Source: Aliivibrio sp. S4MY1 | GTDB taxonomy: Bacteria > Pseudomonadota > Gammaproteobacteria > Enterobacterales > Vibrionaceae | DNA length: 64,000 bases | Assembly (NCBI RefSeq): GCF_028765545.1 | Contig: NZ_JARACP010000004.1 | Coordinates: 212,916-276,915, forward strand | Reading direction: 5' to 3' | In this document: piece by piece, positions 56,457 through 64,000 of the stretch | Position numbering within the stretch: position 1 is the first letter of the stretch | Layout: the number at the start of each line of letters is the position of its first letter | Notes under the pieces: generated by a model | The model's database searches: none | What the model saw: only the letters and a program-made list of their open reading frames with translations | Told to the model about the DNA's origin: nothing | Made by a program: the position numbers and the translations under genes

Positions 56457-56678
56457 GTAATGCGGTGGTGGTGTCTCTTCTGACGCATCCGCCATATTCG
56501 ATGAATCCATCGTCTTCATCTTACCGACCATGAACTTCATTTGAACTTGCATATTCGTGATCAGTAATTGTTGTTGTGATAAGGCATCGTTTAACTCATC
56601 AATGGTTTGCTCTTGGAATGCCATTTTGTACTCTAAATCACTGATCTTATCTTCTAATTCTTTAATATCTGTAGTCAT
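56454..56678 (-). CDS. slyX: SlyX family protein
   Basis: A 74-residue coiled-coil protein (MTTDIKELEDKISDLEYKMA) ending in PPPHY, the conserved SlyX tail. Function unknown. Its stop codon is provided by the edge of a family A repeat. The ATG overlaps the TAA of the WD40 gene by one base, so they are coupled. Confidence 0.9.
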   Translation of the reverse strand: MTTDIKELEDKISDLEYKMAFQEQTIDELNDALSQQQLLITNMQVQMKFMVGKMKTMDSSNMADASEETPPPHY

Positions 56679-57694
56679 TATTCTATCAACCAAGCTTGAG
56701 CTATTCCGGCTGAGGTAGCAGAAATGACTCGTTGTTTTTTATCAATGGCGACATCATACACTACCGCTGTTGGTGGGCGTGCATCTTTTAATGGTTCAGA
56801 GCGCCATTGTTCTTGCTTCTTACCTGATAAAGTGTCCCATAACATGACACTACCAGAGGGAGAGCCTGTCATTAAATAATGGCCATCGTCACTGAAACGA
56901 GCACTAGAGAACACTTGTTGACGCGCAAAGGTACGTAGCTTAGATATTTTCTCACCCGTTTTTAAATTCCAGATAAAGGCTTCATTTCCACCATCTGCGG
57001 TTAAGGCATATCTGCCATCCCGTTGTAGTGCGATACGACTTACGCGTTTCTCATGCTCAAAGGTATGTAATATCTGACCTATTGTCGTATCCCAAAAATA
57101 AGCAAAATGGTCATTACCACCTGATAAAGCAAATTTCCCATTGGCTGAGAGAGCAACAGAATTGACCTTTTCTCTATGAGCGAGGAACTCCAAACGGCGG
57201 CCAGTCGCTAAATCGATATAGATAGCCTTGCCATTGGATAAGCCAAGCAAGATTTGTTGACCATTACTCGCAATGTCAATATCTCGAATAATGCCATCAG
57301 AGATAGACCATAATCCTTCAGAAATTCCCATTCCTAAATCCCAAACCGCAAAATTGGTTTGTGTTGCGGTAACCGCAAAACGAGAATTATCGGAAATGGT
57401 AATATGAGAAACCGTTGAATCGTGCTGATCTTGAGCGCCAAAATAGGTAAGCTCTTTATTGTCAACTAAGTCCCAAAAGTGTAATCCGCTTTTCGTTTCA
57501 CTGTCAGTATTAATGGCATTAGAGCCTTTTTTTACGAAGAACAGCCCGAAACGAGCGTCGCGACTTAACGCGAAACTTGTCGTACCTTGGGTGGCAACTT
57601 CCCAGCGCTGTTGGTCTGAATTGCTAAAGAAACAGCCTGATAATGTCAGCGTAATGACAAAAATTGCTATGTATTGAGATATAGCGCGCATCAA
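56678..57694 (-). CDS. WD40-repeat lipoprotein
   Basis: A 338-residue protein with a lipoprotein signal peptide: hydrophobic segment IAIFVITLTLSGC with the lipobox ending at Cys21. The rest forms about six to seven WD40-like blades (for example VNSVALSANGKFALSGGNDH, then AYFWD; and SSARFSDDGHYLMTGS). It is probably a periplasmic or outer-membrane-attached scaffold. Coupled to slyX downstream. The function is unknown. The start may be this ATG or the next codon, also ATG. Confidence 0.83.
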   Translation of the reverse strand: MMRAISQYIAIFVITLTLSGCFFSNSDQQRWEVATQGTTSFALSRDARFGLFFVKKGSNAINTDSETKSGLHFWDLVDNKELTYFGAQDQHDSTVSHITISDNSRFAVTATQTNFAVWDLGMGISEGLWSISDGIIRDIDIASNGQQILLGLSNGKAIYIDLATGRRLEFLAHREKVNSVALSANGKFALSGGNDHFAYFWDTTIGQILHTFEHEKRVSRIALQRDGRYALTADGGNEAFIWNLKTGEKISKLRTFARQQVFSSARFSDDGHYLMTGSPSGSVMLWDTLSGKKQEQWRSEPLKDARPPTAVVYDVAIDKKQRVISATSAGIAQAWLIE

Positions 57695-57819
57695 ATTGAA
57701 CTACTCGTTTGTAATGTGTCTATAACTACTAGTATATTGTGCTGAAGTATATTTCTCACCTTTATCTAAAGAATTGAATAAGAAATTGAGGCAAGACCTC
57801 AAATAATCGGAGTTTTGAA

Positions 57820-58614
57820 ATGAAATCTATCTTTAAAGTATCGTTACTTGCTGCAACTGTTGCATTTGTTGTTGGTTGTCAAAAAGAAGAAGCACCAAAA
57901 GCAGAAGCAACTACCTTACCTGCAAAAATTGAAGCGTCAGCAGAAGGTGTAACTGCATCAACGTTTGCATCTGATGATGAAAAAGCAGGTTATGCAATCG
58001 GTGCATCACTGGCTAAATACCTAAACTCGAACTTAGAAAAACAAACAGAACTTGGTTTAGACCTTAAGAAAGCAGATGTACTTGCTGGTGTTACTGATGT
58101 GTTTAATGGCAAAGAACGCCTAACAGACGAAGAAATTCAGGTAGCGCTTCAAAACCTAGATCAGCGTGTTGCTGAAATTGCACAACAAAAAATGGCAGCT
58201 GAGTCTGAAGCAAACTTAAAAGCCGGCACTGACTATCAAGAAAAATTTGCAAAAGAAGAGGGTGTAATGAAGACGGATTCAGGTCTTCTATATCAAGTAA
58301 TTACACCGGCTGAAGGTCCTAAACCTAAAGATACTGATACGGTAGTGGTTCACTACTCAGGCACTCTAATCGACGGTACTAAGTTTGATAGTTCTTACGA
58401 TCGTAACCAGCCAGCGACATTCCCTCTGAATGCGGTAATCCCAGGTTGGACTGAAGGTGTTCAGCTTATGAATGTTGGTTCTAAGTACAAGTTTGTTATT
58501 CCTGCTGAGTTAGGTTACGGCGCACAAGGTAATCAAGCGATCCCTGCAAACTCTACATTGGTATTTGATGTTGAGTTACTTGAGATTAAAGATGCTGCAA
58601 AACCAGCAAAATAA
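57820..58614 (+). CDS. fkpA: FKBP-type peptidyl-prolyl isomerase FkpA
   Basis: A 264-residue periplasmic isomerase and chaperone. The signal peptide ends in VVGC with a lipobox-like Cys20, so it may be lipid-anchored, unlike E. coli FkpA. The N-terminal dimerisation helices (residues about 50-135) are followed by the FKBP domain with VVHYSGTLIDGTKFDSSYDR, PGWTEGVQLMNVGSKYKFVI and ELGYGAQGNQAIPANSTLVF. A terminator follows. Confidence 0.94.
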   Translation: MKSIFKVSLLAATVAFVVGCQKEEAPKAEATTLPAKIEASAEGVTASTFASDDEKAGYAIGASLAKYLNSNLEKQTELGLDLKKADVLAGVTDVFNGKERLTDEEIQVALQNLDQRVAEIAQQKMAAESEANLKAGTDYQEKFAKEEGVMKTDSGLLYQVITPAEGPKPKDTDTVVVHYSGTLIDGTKFDSSYDRNQPATFPLNAVIPGWTEGVQLMNVGSKYKFVIPAELGYGAQGNQAIPANSTLVFDVELLEIKDAAKPAK

Positions 58615-58661
58615 TTATCTCTAGAATTAAATAATCTAAACTTTGTTTTAGATCACTGAAT

Positions 58662-58690
58662 TAGCCCCGGCACTTGCTGGGGTTTTTTAT
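58662..58690 (+). terminator. Terminator of fkpA
   Basis: CCCCGGC pairs with GCTGGGG (one G-T pair) across ACTT, followed by T6. Confidence 0.85.
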
Positions 58691-58784
58691 TTTCATGCAA
58701 ATATTCTGATAAACTTGATGTAATTATTTTAAGTCGTAAGTCTTAACAAGCAATGTTAAGCCGACCATTTTACGTTGGTAGATT

Positions 58785-59489
58785 ATGAATATTGAAAATA
58801 TCGCAGAAGAGAGTCTATCTGAGGTGGTGTCATTTACTGAATTTGATCATCATATTCTGCGCTCTTACGAAGCCGTTGTTGATGGCATTGCGAGTTTAAT
58901 TGGTAGTTATTGCGAAATCGTTCTGCATTCACTTGAAGACATCAATAAATCTGCGATTCGAATTGCTAACGGAGAAAATACAGGCCGTAAAGTGGGTTCA
59001 CCTATCACTGATTTAGCGCTACAAATGCTTAAAGATATTGAGCGTTCTAAGCGTAATTTTTCTCGCTCTTACTTCACTCGTGCTAAGGGTGGTGTATTAA
59101 TGAAGTCGATTACGGTTGCCATCCGTAATGGAGATGATCGAATTATTGGTTTGCTTTGTATTAATATCAACCTTGATGCGCCTTTCTCGCAAGTATTGCA
59201 TTCTTTCATGCCGAGTGAGGAAGCGAATGAAGCCGCTTCAAGCGTAAACTTTGCCAGTGATGTTGATGAGTTAGTCGATCAAACGGTAAAGCGCACCATT
59301 GATGAAATTAATGCCGATAAAGAAGTCGGTAATAACGCGAAGAATAAACAGATTGTTATGGATTTATATGACAAAGGTATTTTTGATATTAAAGATGCGA
59401 TTAACCGTGTTGCTGATCAATTAAATATCTCAAAACATACCGTTTATCTTTATATTCGTCAGAGAAAAACAGAGGATGGCGAGAAGTGA
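58785..59489 (+). CDS. yheO: YheO-like helix-turn-helix regulator
   Basis: A 234-residue regulator: N-terminal PAS-like YheO domain ([40 protein letters not shown]) and C-terminal DNA-binding part ([20 protein letters not shown]). It directly precedes tusDCB, as in E. coli, and its stop overlaps the tusD GTG start by four bases. The ligand and target are unknown. Confidence 0.92.
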   Translation: MNIENIAEESLSEVVSFTEFDHHILRSYEAVVDGIASLIGSYCEIVLHSLEDINKSAIRIANGENTGRKVGSPITDLALQMLKDIERSKRNFSRSYFTRAKGGVLMKSITVAIRNGDDRIIGLLCININLDAPFSQVLHSFMPSEEANEAASSVNFASDVDELVDQTVKRTIDEINADKEVGNNAKNKQIVMDLYDKGIFDIKDAINRVADQLNISKHTVYLYIRQRKTEDGEK

Positions 59490-59878
59490 GTTTACGTTAT
59501 GGATTAGTCGTTAATGGCTCAGCGTACGGAACTCAAGCTTCTAGACAGGCCTTTCAGTTTGCACAAGCCTTGATCGAGCAAGGTGAGATTTTAGAAAAAG
59601 TCTTTTTTTACCAAGATGGTGTGCTTAACGCTTCCTCTTTGATTTTACCTGCTAATGATGAATTCGATATTACTAAGGCGTGGCAAGCTCTGGCTAAAGC
59701 ACATAATGTCGAGTTAGAAACGTGTGTTGCAGCAGCATTGCGTCGTGGTGTAATTGGTTACGAAGAAGCGGAACAAAATAAAGTCGAGCAGCATAATTTG
59801 GCTTCTGGGTTTAAACAGGCTGGATTAGGTGGATTAGCAACAGCGTTATTAACGTTTGATCGCGTTATTCAATTTTAA
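59486..59878 (+). CDS. tusD: Sulfurtransferase subunit TusD
   Basis: TusD is part of the TusBCD complex that carries sulfur from TusA to TusE and MnmA for 2-thiouridine formation in tRNA. The 130-residue DsrE-fold protein has [20 protein letters not shown] and the persulfide Cys in [14 protein letters not shown] near residue 80. It starts with GTG inside the yheO stop. Confidence 0.95.
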   Translation: MSLRYGLVVNGSAYGTQASRQAFQFAQALIEQGEILEKVFFYQDGVLNASSLILPANDEFDITKAWQALAKAHNVELETCVAAALRRGVIGYEEAEQNKVEQHNLASGFKQAGLGGLATALLTFDRVIQF

Positions 59879-59907
59879 TTCTTCACGTTCAACAGAGTAG
59901 GTTAGTA

Positions 59908-60264
59908 ATGAATCGAATTGGATTTGTATTCCAAAGTTCACCGCACACTACGGCAAAAGGCAGAGAGGGGTTAGATGCCATTCTTGCAGCGTCAGCATAC
60001 AGTGAAGACATTCATATTTTCTTTATTGGCGATGGTGTATTGCAACTGCTTGAAAATCAGCAACCAGAACAAATATTATCTCGTGATTATATCTCTGGAT
60101 TTAAAATGTTAGCGTTGTGCGATCTAGAAGAAATCTTTGTGTGTCAAACCGCGTTATCAAATCGTGGATTAAAGCCAAGTAATCTAAATATTGATGTTGA
60201 TGTTATTCCAAATCAACAGATTAATGAGAAGTTAGCGCAATGCGCTCAAGTAATGGTGTTTTAA
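59908..60264 (+). CDS. tusC: Sulfurtransferase subunit TusC
   Basis: A 118-residue DsrF-type subunit (IGFVFQSSPHTTAKGREGLDA, split from AYSEDIHIFFIGDGVLQLL) of the TusBCD hexamer. It lies between tusD and tusB; three bases separate its stop from tusB. Confidence 0.93.
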   Translation: MNRIGFVFQSSPHTTAKGREGLDAILAASAYSEDIHIFFIGDGVLQLLENQQPEQILSRDYISGFKMLALCDLEEIFVCQTALSNRGLKPSNLNIDVDVIPNQQINEKLAQCAQVMVF

Positions 60265-60267
60265 ATT

Positions 60268-60555
60268 ATGCTGCATATCTTAACTAATACAGATAATTTA
60301 CAAGCACTTTATCGTAAAGAATTACCGGTAAATGTAGAGCAAGATGTGTTTTTATTAACACAAGACTGCGTTTATGCAGGCATGTTGGATCATAAAGATC
60401 ATTTAATGATCTTGCCTCTTAAGCAATGCTATTTTTTACAAGAAGACATGGAGGCAAGAGGTTTGAAAAGCTTAATTGGTGATAATATTCAATTAGTTAA
60501 CTATTTATCTTTTGTCTCTCTTACCCAAGAATATTCCCCTGTGGTGACTTGGTAA
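60268..60555 (+). CDS. tusB: Sulfurtransferase subunit TusB
   Basis: A 95-residue DsrH-type subunit (MLHILTNTDNLQALYRKEL and VFLLTQDCVYAGML) of the Tus complex. Last gene of the yheO-tusDCB unit, about 65 bases before the str operon promoter. Confidence 0.92.
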   Translation: MLHILTNTDNLQALYRKELPVNVEQDVFLLTQDCVYAGMLDHKDHLMILPLKQCYFLQEDMEARGLKSLIGDNIQLVNYLSFVSLTQEYSPVVTW

Positions 60556-60620
60556 TTCGGTGCTATGAGCAAGAGAGCAAAATTATTTTTAAATTGTTTA
60601 TTAATAGTGCTGTATATTTC

Positions 60621-60649
60621 TTGACACATATCACGTTCAGCCTTAGAAT
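60621..60649 (+). promoter_or_regulatory. Near-consensus sigma-70 promoter of the str operon
   Basis: TTGACA at 60621-60626 and TAGAAT at 60644-60649 are 17 bases apart. A short hairpin (CCCTA/TAGGG around 60657-60672) lies in the leader. This is the expected main promoter for rpsL-rpsG-fusA-tuf. Confidence 0.88.
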
Positions 60650-60705
60650 TTCGCGTCCCTATTTCCATAGGGATATAGATTTTTCAAAAGTTTTCGAACC
60701 TCTAA

Positions 60706-61095
<390 letters not shown>

Positions 61096-61189
61096 TGGAA
61101 TCCGTTAAGTAAGGCCAAACACTAAATATTTGTAATTTGAAGAAACTGAAAAGTTTTGGATAACCTGAAGACAACAACGGAGAAATTCC

Positions 61190-61660
61190 ATGCCACGTCG
61201 TCGCGTAATAGGCCAACGTAAGATCCTTCCAGATCCTAAGTTCAAATCTGAGCTGTTGGCAAAATTTGTAAACATCGTAATGGTTGACGGTAAGAAATCA
61301 ACTGCTGAAAAAATCGTTTACGGTGCACTAGAATTAATGGCTGAGAAATCTGGTAAAGATCACTTAGCTGTATTCGAAGAAGCTCTTGAAAATGTTCGTC
61401 CATCGGTGGAAGTTAAATCTCGCCGTGTGGGTGGTTCAACTTACCAAGTTCCTGTAGAAGTACGTCCGGTTCGCCGTAACGCACTTGCTATGCGTTGGAT
61501 GGTTGATGCTGCGCGTAAGCGTGGTGAAAAATCTATGGCTCAGCGTCTTGCTAACGAAATGTTAGACGCGTCTGAGAACAAAGGTACTGCGGTTAAGAAA
61601 CGTGAAGACGTTCACCGTATGGCTGATGCTAACAAAGCATTCGCTCATTACCGCTGGTAA
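61190..61660 (+). CDS. rpsG: 30S ribosomal protein S7
   Basis: S7 nucleates the 30S head; in E. coli it also represses this operon by binding the rpsL-rpsG spacer. The 156-residue product starts [18 protein letters not shown] and contains [19 protein letters not shown] and [13 protein letters not shown] at the end. Spacing to rpsL is 94 bases, enough for such a control site. Confidence 0.98.
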   Translation: MPRRRVIGQRKILPDPKFKSELLAKFVNIVMVDGKKSTAEKIVYGALELMAEKSGKDHLAVFEEALENVRPSVEVKSRRVGGSTYQVPVEVRPVRRNALAMRWMVDAARKRGEKSMAQRLANEMLDASENKGTAVKKREDVHRMADANKAFAHYRW

Positions 61661-61665
61661 TACCG

Positions 61666-61692
61666 AAGGTGCAGCAGTCCTTGCTGCACCTT
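61666..61692 (+). other. Strong hairpin between rpsG and fusA
   Basis: AAGGTGCAGCA pairs with TGCTGCACCTT around a five-base loop. It is followed by a pyrimidine-rich stretch (ACTTCTTTCTTT) rather than a clean T run, so it may be a partial terminator, an mRNA processing or stability element. Confidence 0.7.
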
Positions 61693-61794
61693 ACTTCTTT
61701 CTTTCCCATTTAGTAATACACTTAGCCATTATCGCTATTTCAATGCATATGCGTTGGGAAATAGCAATAATCCCTAAGATAAGAGGATACAACC

Positions 61795-63891
61795 GTGGCT
61801 CGAAATACACCTATTGAGCACTACCGTAATATCGGTATCTGTGCTCACGTAGATGCAGGTAAAACTACAACTACTGAGCGTATTCTGTTCTATACTGGCC
61901 TTTCTCATAAAATCGGCGAAGTTCACGATGGTGCTGCTACCATGGATTGGATGGAGCAAGAGCAAGAGCGTGGTATCACAATTACCTCTGCAGCGACTAC
62001 GACTTTCTGGCGTGGTATGGATGCACAATTCCAAGATCACCGCATTAACATCATCGATACTCCTGGACACGTTGACTTCACTATCGAAGTAGAGCGTTCT
62101 TTGCGTGTGCTTGATGGCGCTGTTGTTGTGTTCTGCGGATCATCAGGTGTTGAACCTCAATCTGAAACTGTATGGCGTCAAGCGAACAAATACGGCGTTC
62201 CTCGTATCGTGTTTGTTAATAAGATGGACCGTGCAGGTGCAGATTTCTTACGTGTTGTAGACCAAATTAAAAACCGTCTTGGTGCAAATCCTGTTCCTAT
62301 CCAATTAAATATTGGTTCAGAAGATGATTTCAGAGGTGTTATTGACCTTATCAAGATGAAGACCATTAACTGGAATGAAGCCGATCAAGGTATGACCTTC
62401 TCTTATGAAGAGATCCCTGCTGATATGCTTGAACTTGCAGATGAATGGCGTCAAAATCTAGTTGAAGCAGCAGCTGAAGCCTCTGAAGAACTGATGGACA
62501 AATACCTTGAAGGTGAAGAGCTATCAGAAGAAGAGATTAAAGGAGCACTACGTACTCGTACACTAAATAACGAGATCGTATTAGCAACTTGTGGTTCTGC
62601 ATTCAAAAACAAAGGTGTTCAAGCAGTACTAGATGCTGTGATTGAATACTTACCTGCACCGATTGATGTTCCTGCAATCAAAGGTGTAGATGAGGATGAT
62701 AATGAAGTTGAGCGTCACGCTGACGACAATGAACCATTCTCAGCGTTAGCATTTAAAATTGCGACAGACCCATTTGTTGGCTCACTAACCTTTATGCGTG
62801 TTTATTCTGGTGTTGTTAGTACTGGTGACGGTGTTTATAACTCAGTAAAACAAAAGCGTGAACGTTTTGGTCGTATTGTTCAGCTTCATGCTAATAAGCG
62901 TGAAGAAGTGAAAGAAATACGTGCGGGCGATATTGCAGCAGCGATTGGCTTAAAAGACGTAACAACAGGTGACACTCTGTGTGATCAAAATGCAAAAGTG
63001 ATTCTTGAGCGTATGGAATTCCCAGAACCGGTAATTCAAATTGCAGTAGAACCAAGAACACTTGCAGACCAAGAAAAAATGGGCATCGCACTAGGTAAGC
63101 TAGCGGCAGAGGATCCATCTTTTAAAGTAGAAACTGATGTTGAATCAGGTCAAACACTGATTTCTGGCATGGGTGAGCTACACTTAGATATTATTGTTGA
63201 CCGTATGAAGCGTGAATTCAGTGTTGAATGTAACGTTGGTAAGCCTCAAGTGGCATACCGTGAAACTATCCGTGGTAGCGCGGAAGTGGAAGGTAAATTC
63301 GTACGTCAATCTGGTGGTCGCGGTCAATACGGTCATGTATGGCTGAAAATCGAACCATCAGAACCAGATGCTGGTTTCGTTTTTGTAGACGAAATTGTTG
63401 GTGGTGCTGTTCCTCGTGAATACATCAGCTCAGTAGCGAAAGGTATCGAAGAGCAAATGAATAACGGCGTGTTAGCAGGTTATCCTGTACTCGACGTTAA
63501 AGCGACGCTGTTTGATGGCTCATACCACGATGTTGACTCCAATGAAATGGCGTTCAAGATCGCGGGTTCAATGGCATTCAAGAAAGGTGCGCTTGAAGCA
63601 CAGCCTGTTATTCTTGAACCAATGATGAAAGTTGAAGTAACCACTCCAGAAGACTGGATGGGTGATGTTGTTGGTGACTTAAACCGTCGCCGCGGCATGA
63701 TTGAAGGTATGGACGACGGCGTTGCTGGATTAAAAATAATCCGCGCTCAAGTTCCACTTTCTGAAATGTTCGGTTATGCAACATCTTTGCGTTCTGCGAC
63801 TCAAGGTCGAGCGTCTTACTCTATGGAATTCGCCGAATATGGTGAAGTTTCTAAGAATGTTGCCGATAGAATCATCGCTGAACGCGGATAA
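61795..63891 (+). CDS. fusA: Elongation factor G
   Basis: EF-G drives translocation using GTP. The 698-residue product has [19 protein letters not shown] (G1), [18 protein letters not shown] (G2), DTPGHVDF (G3), NKMD (G4), domains II-V with [20 protein letters not shown], and [20 protein letters not shown] at the end. The start is GTG at 61795, with AAGAGGA upstream, as in many gammaproteobacteria. Confidence 0.98.
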   Translation: MARNTPIEHYRNIGICAHVDAGKTTTTERILFYTGLSHKIGEVHDGAATMDWMEQEQERGITITSAATTTFWRGMDAQFQDHRINIIDTPGHVDFTIEVERSLRVLDGAVVVFCGSSGVEPQSETVWRQANKYGVPRIVFVNKMDRAGADFLRVVDQIKNRLGANPVPIQLNIGSEDDFRGVIDLIKMKTINWNEADQGMTFSYEEIPADMLELADEWRQNLVEAAAEASEELMDKYLEGEELSEEEIKGALRTRTLNNEIVLATCGSAFKNKGVQAVLDAVIEYLPAPIDVPAIKGVDEDDNEVERHADDNEPFSALAFKIATDPFVGSLTFMRVYSGVVSTGDGVYNSVKQKRERFGRIVQLHANKREEVKEIRAGDIAAAIGLKDVTTGDTLCDQNAKVILERMEFPEPVIQIAVEPRTLADQEKMGIALGKLAAEDPSFKVETDVESGQTLISGMGELHLDIIVDRMKREFSVECNVGKPQVAYRETIRGSAEVEGKFVRQSGGRGQYGHVWLKIEPSEPDAGFVFVDEIVGGAVPREYISSVAKGIEEQMNNGVLAGYPVLDVKATLFDGSYHDVDSNEMAFKIAGSMAFKKGALEAQPVILEPMMKVEVTTPEDWMGDVVGDLNRRRGMIEGMDDGVAGLKIIRAQVPLSEMFGYATSLRSATQGRASYSMEFAEYGEVSKNVADRIIAERG

Positions 63892-64000
63892 AATACTCAA
63901 TACCCTTGCGTCAAGAGCAATTGACGCATAAAATAGCAAATTCTGGCGCGCCTTATCACTGTTCGGTAGGGCGAATCATAACTAGGAAGGAACACGATCG
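63892..64000 (+). other. fusA-tuf spacer
   Basis: No gene. The last bases (TAGGAAGGAACACGATCG) look like the ribosome-binding site of a tuf gene that would begin just past the window edge; the gene itself is not seen. Confidence 0.6.

Noticed and set aside
63980..64000. tuf gene start
   Set aside because: Only a ribosome-binding-like sequence is present; no start codon of tuf lies inside the window.

Overview
The window is chromosomal DNA from a marine gammaproteobacterium of the family Vibrionaceae, most likely genus Aliivibrio. The evidence is the AT-rich sequence, Vibrio-type lipopolysaccharide (LPS) core genes next to hldD, groES/groEL, tpiA, glpX and zapB, and a right-hand block (prkB-yheU-yheT-yheS-kefG-kefB-yheV-slyD-slyX-fkpA-yheO-tusDCB-rpsL-rpsG-fusA) in the same order as the E. 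coli str region. The species cannot be fixed from the sequence alone.

Layout. 1-7.8 kb: LPS inner-core genes (WaaE-like and OpsX-like transferases, kdkA, waaA, waaL, waaF, a GT25 transferase, hldD). 8.2-11 kb: a beta-CASP/metallo-beta-lactamase protein, a small four-helix-bundle (S23-type) gene lying between inverted repeats, and a TetR regulator. 11.1-36 kb: the O-antigen/surface polysaccharide locus. It has wzz, then an ops/JUMPstart element at 12040, then a same-strand run: a metK-like SAM synthetase, wecB, wecC, asnB-like, several glycosyltransferases, wzx, two methyltransferases, an EpsG/Wzy-type polymerase, rmlBADC, a rhamnosyltransferase-like gene, wecA and ugd, followed by a DHH phosphoesterase gene and galE. 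36-47 kb: gpmI, a MATE transporter, groES-groEL with a heat-shock promoter, tpiA, a small tautomerase, glpX, zapB, rraA. 47-64 kb: menA and the conserved str-region block, ending just before the expected tuf gene.

The polysaccharide genes suggest a heteropolymer made by the Wzx/Wzy route. WecA would load the lipid carrier, WecB/WecC would make UDP-ManNAcA, the AsnB-like enzyme could amidate a uronic acid, RmlBADC would make dTDP-rhamnose, and two methyltransferases could decorate the glycan or its precursors. The ops element implies RfaH-dependent expression.

The strongest unusual signal is phase variation. The polymerase gene carries an 11-G tract near its 5' end. The true N-terminus, including the first membrane helix, lies upstream in another frame and joins the downstream frame only if the tract has 10 (or 13) G. 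As sequenced, the gene is off. A second 11-G tract forms the ribosome-binding region of the preceding glycosyltransferase, and shorter G runs recur through the locus. A seven-base tandem array also precedes the GT25 core transferase.

The housekeeping parts carry at least three families of intergenic palindromic repeats, some nested, some supplying the last codons of genes, and one pair bracketing the S23-type gene. The 12-31 kb part of the polysaccharide locus has none of them. I found no rRNA or tRNA gene, CRISPR array, or recognisable transposase.
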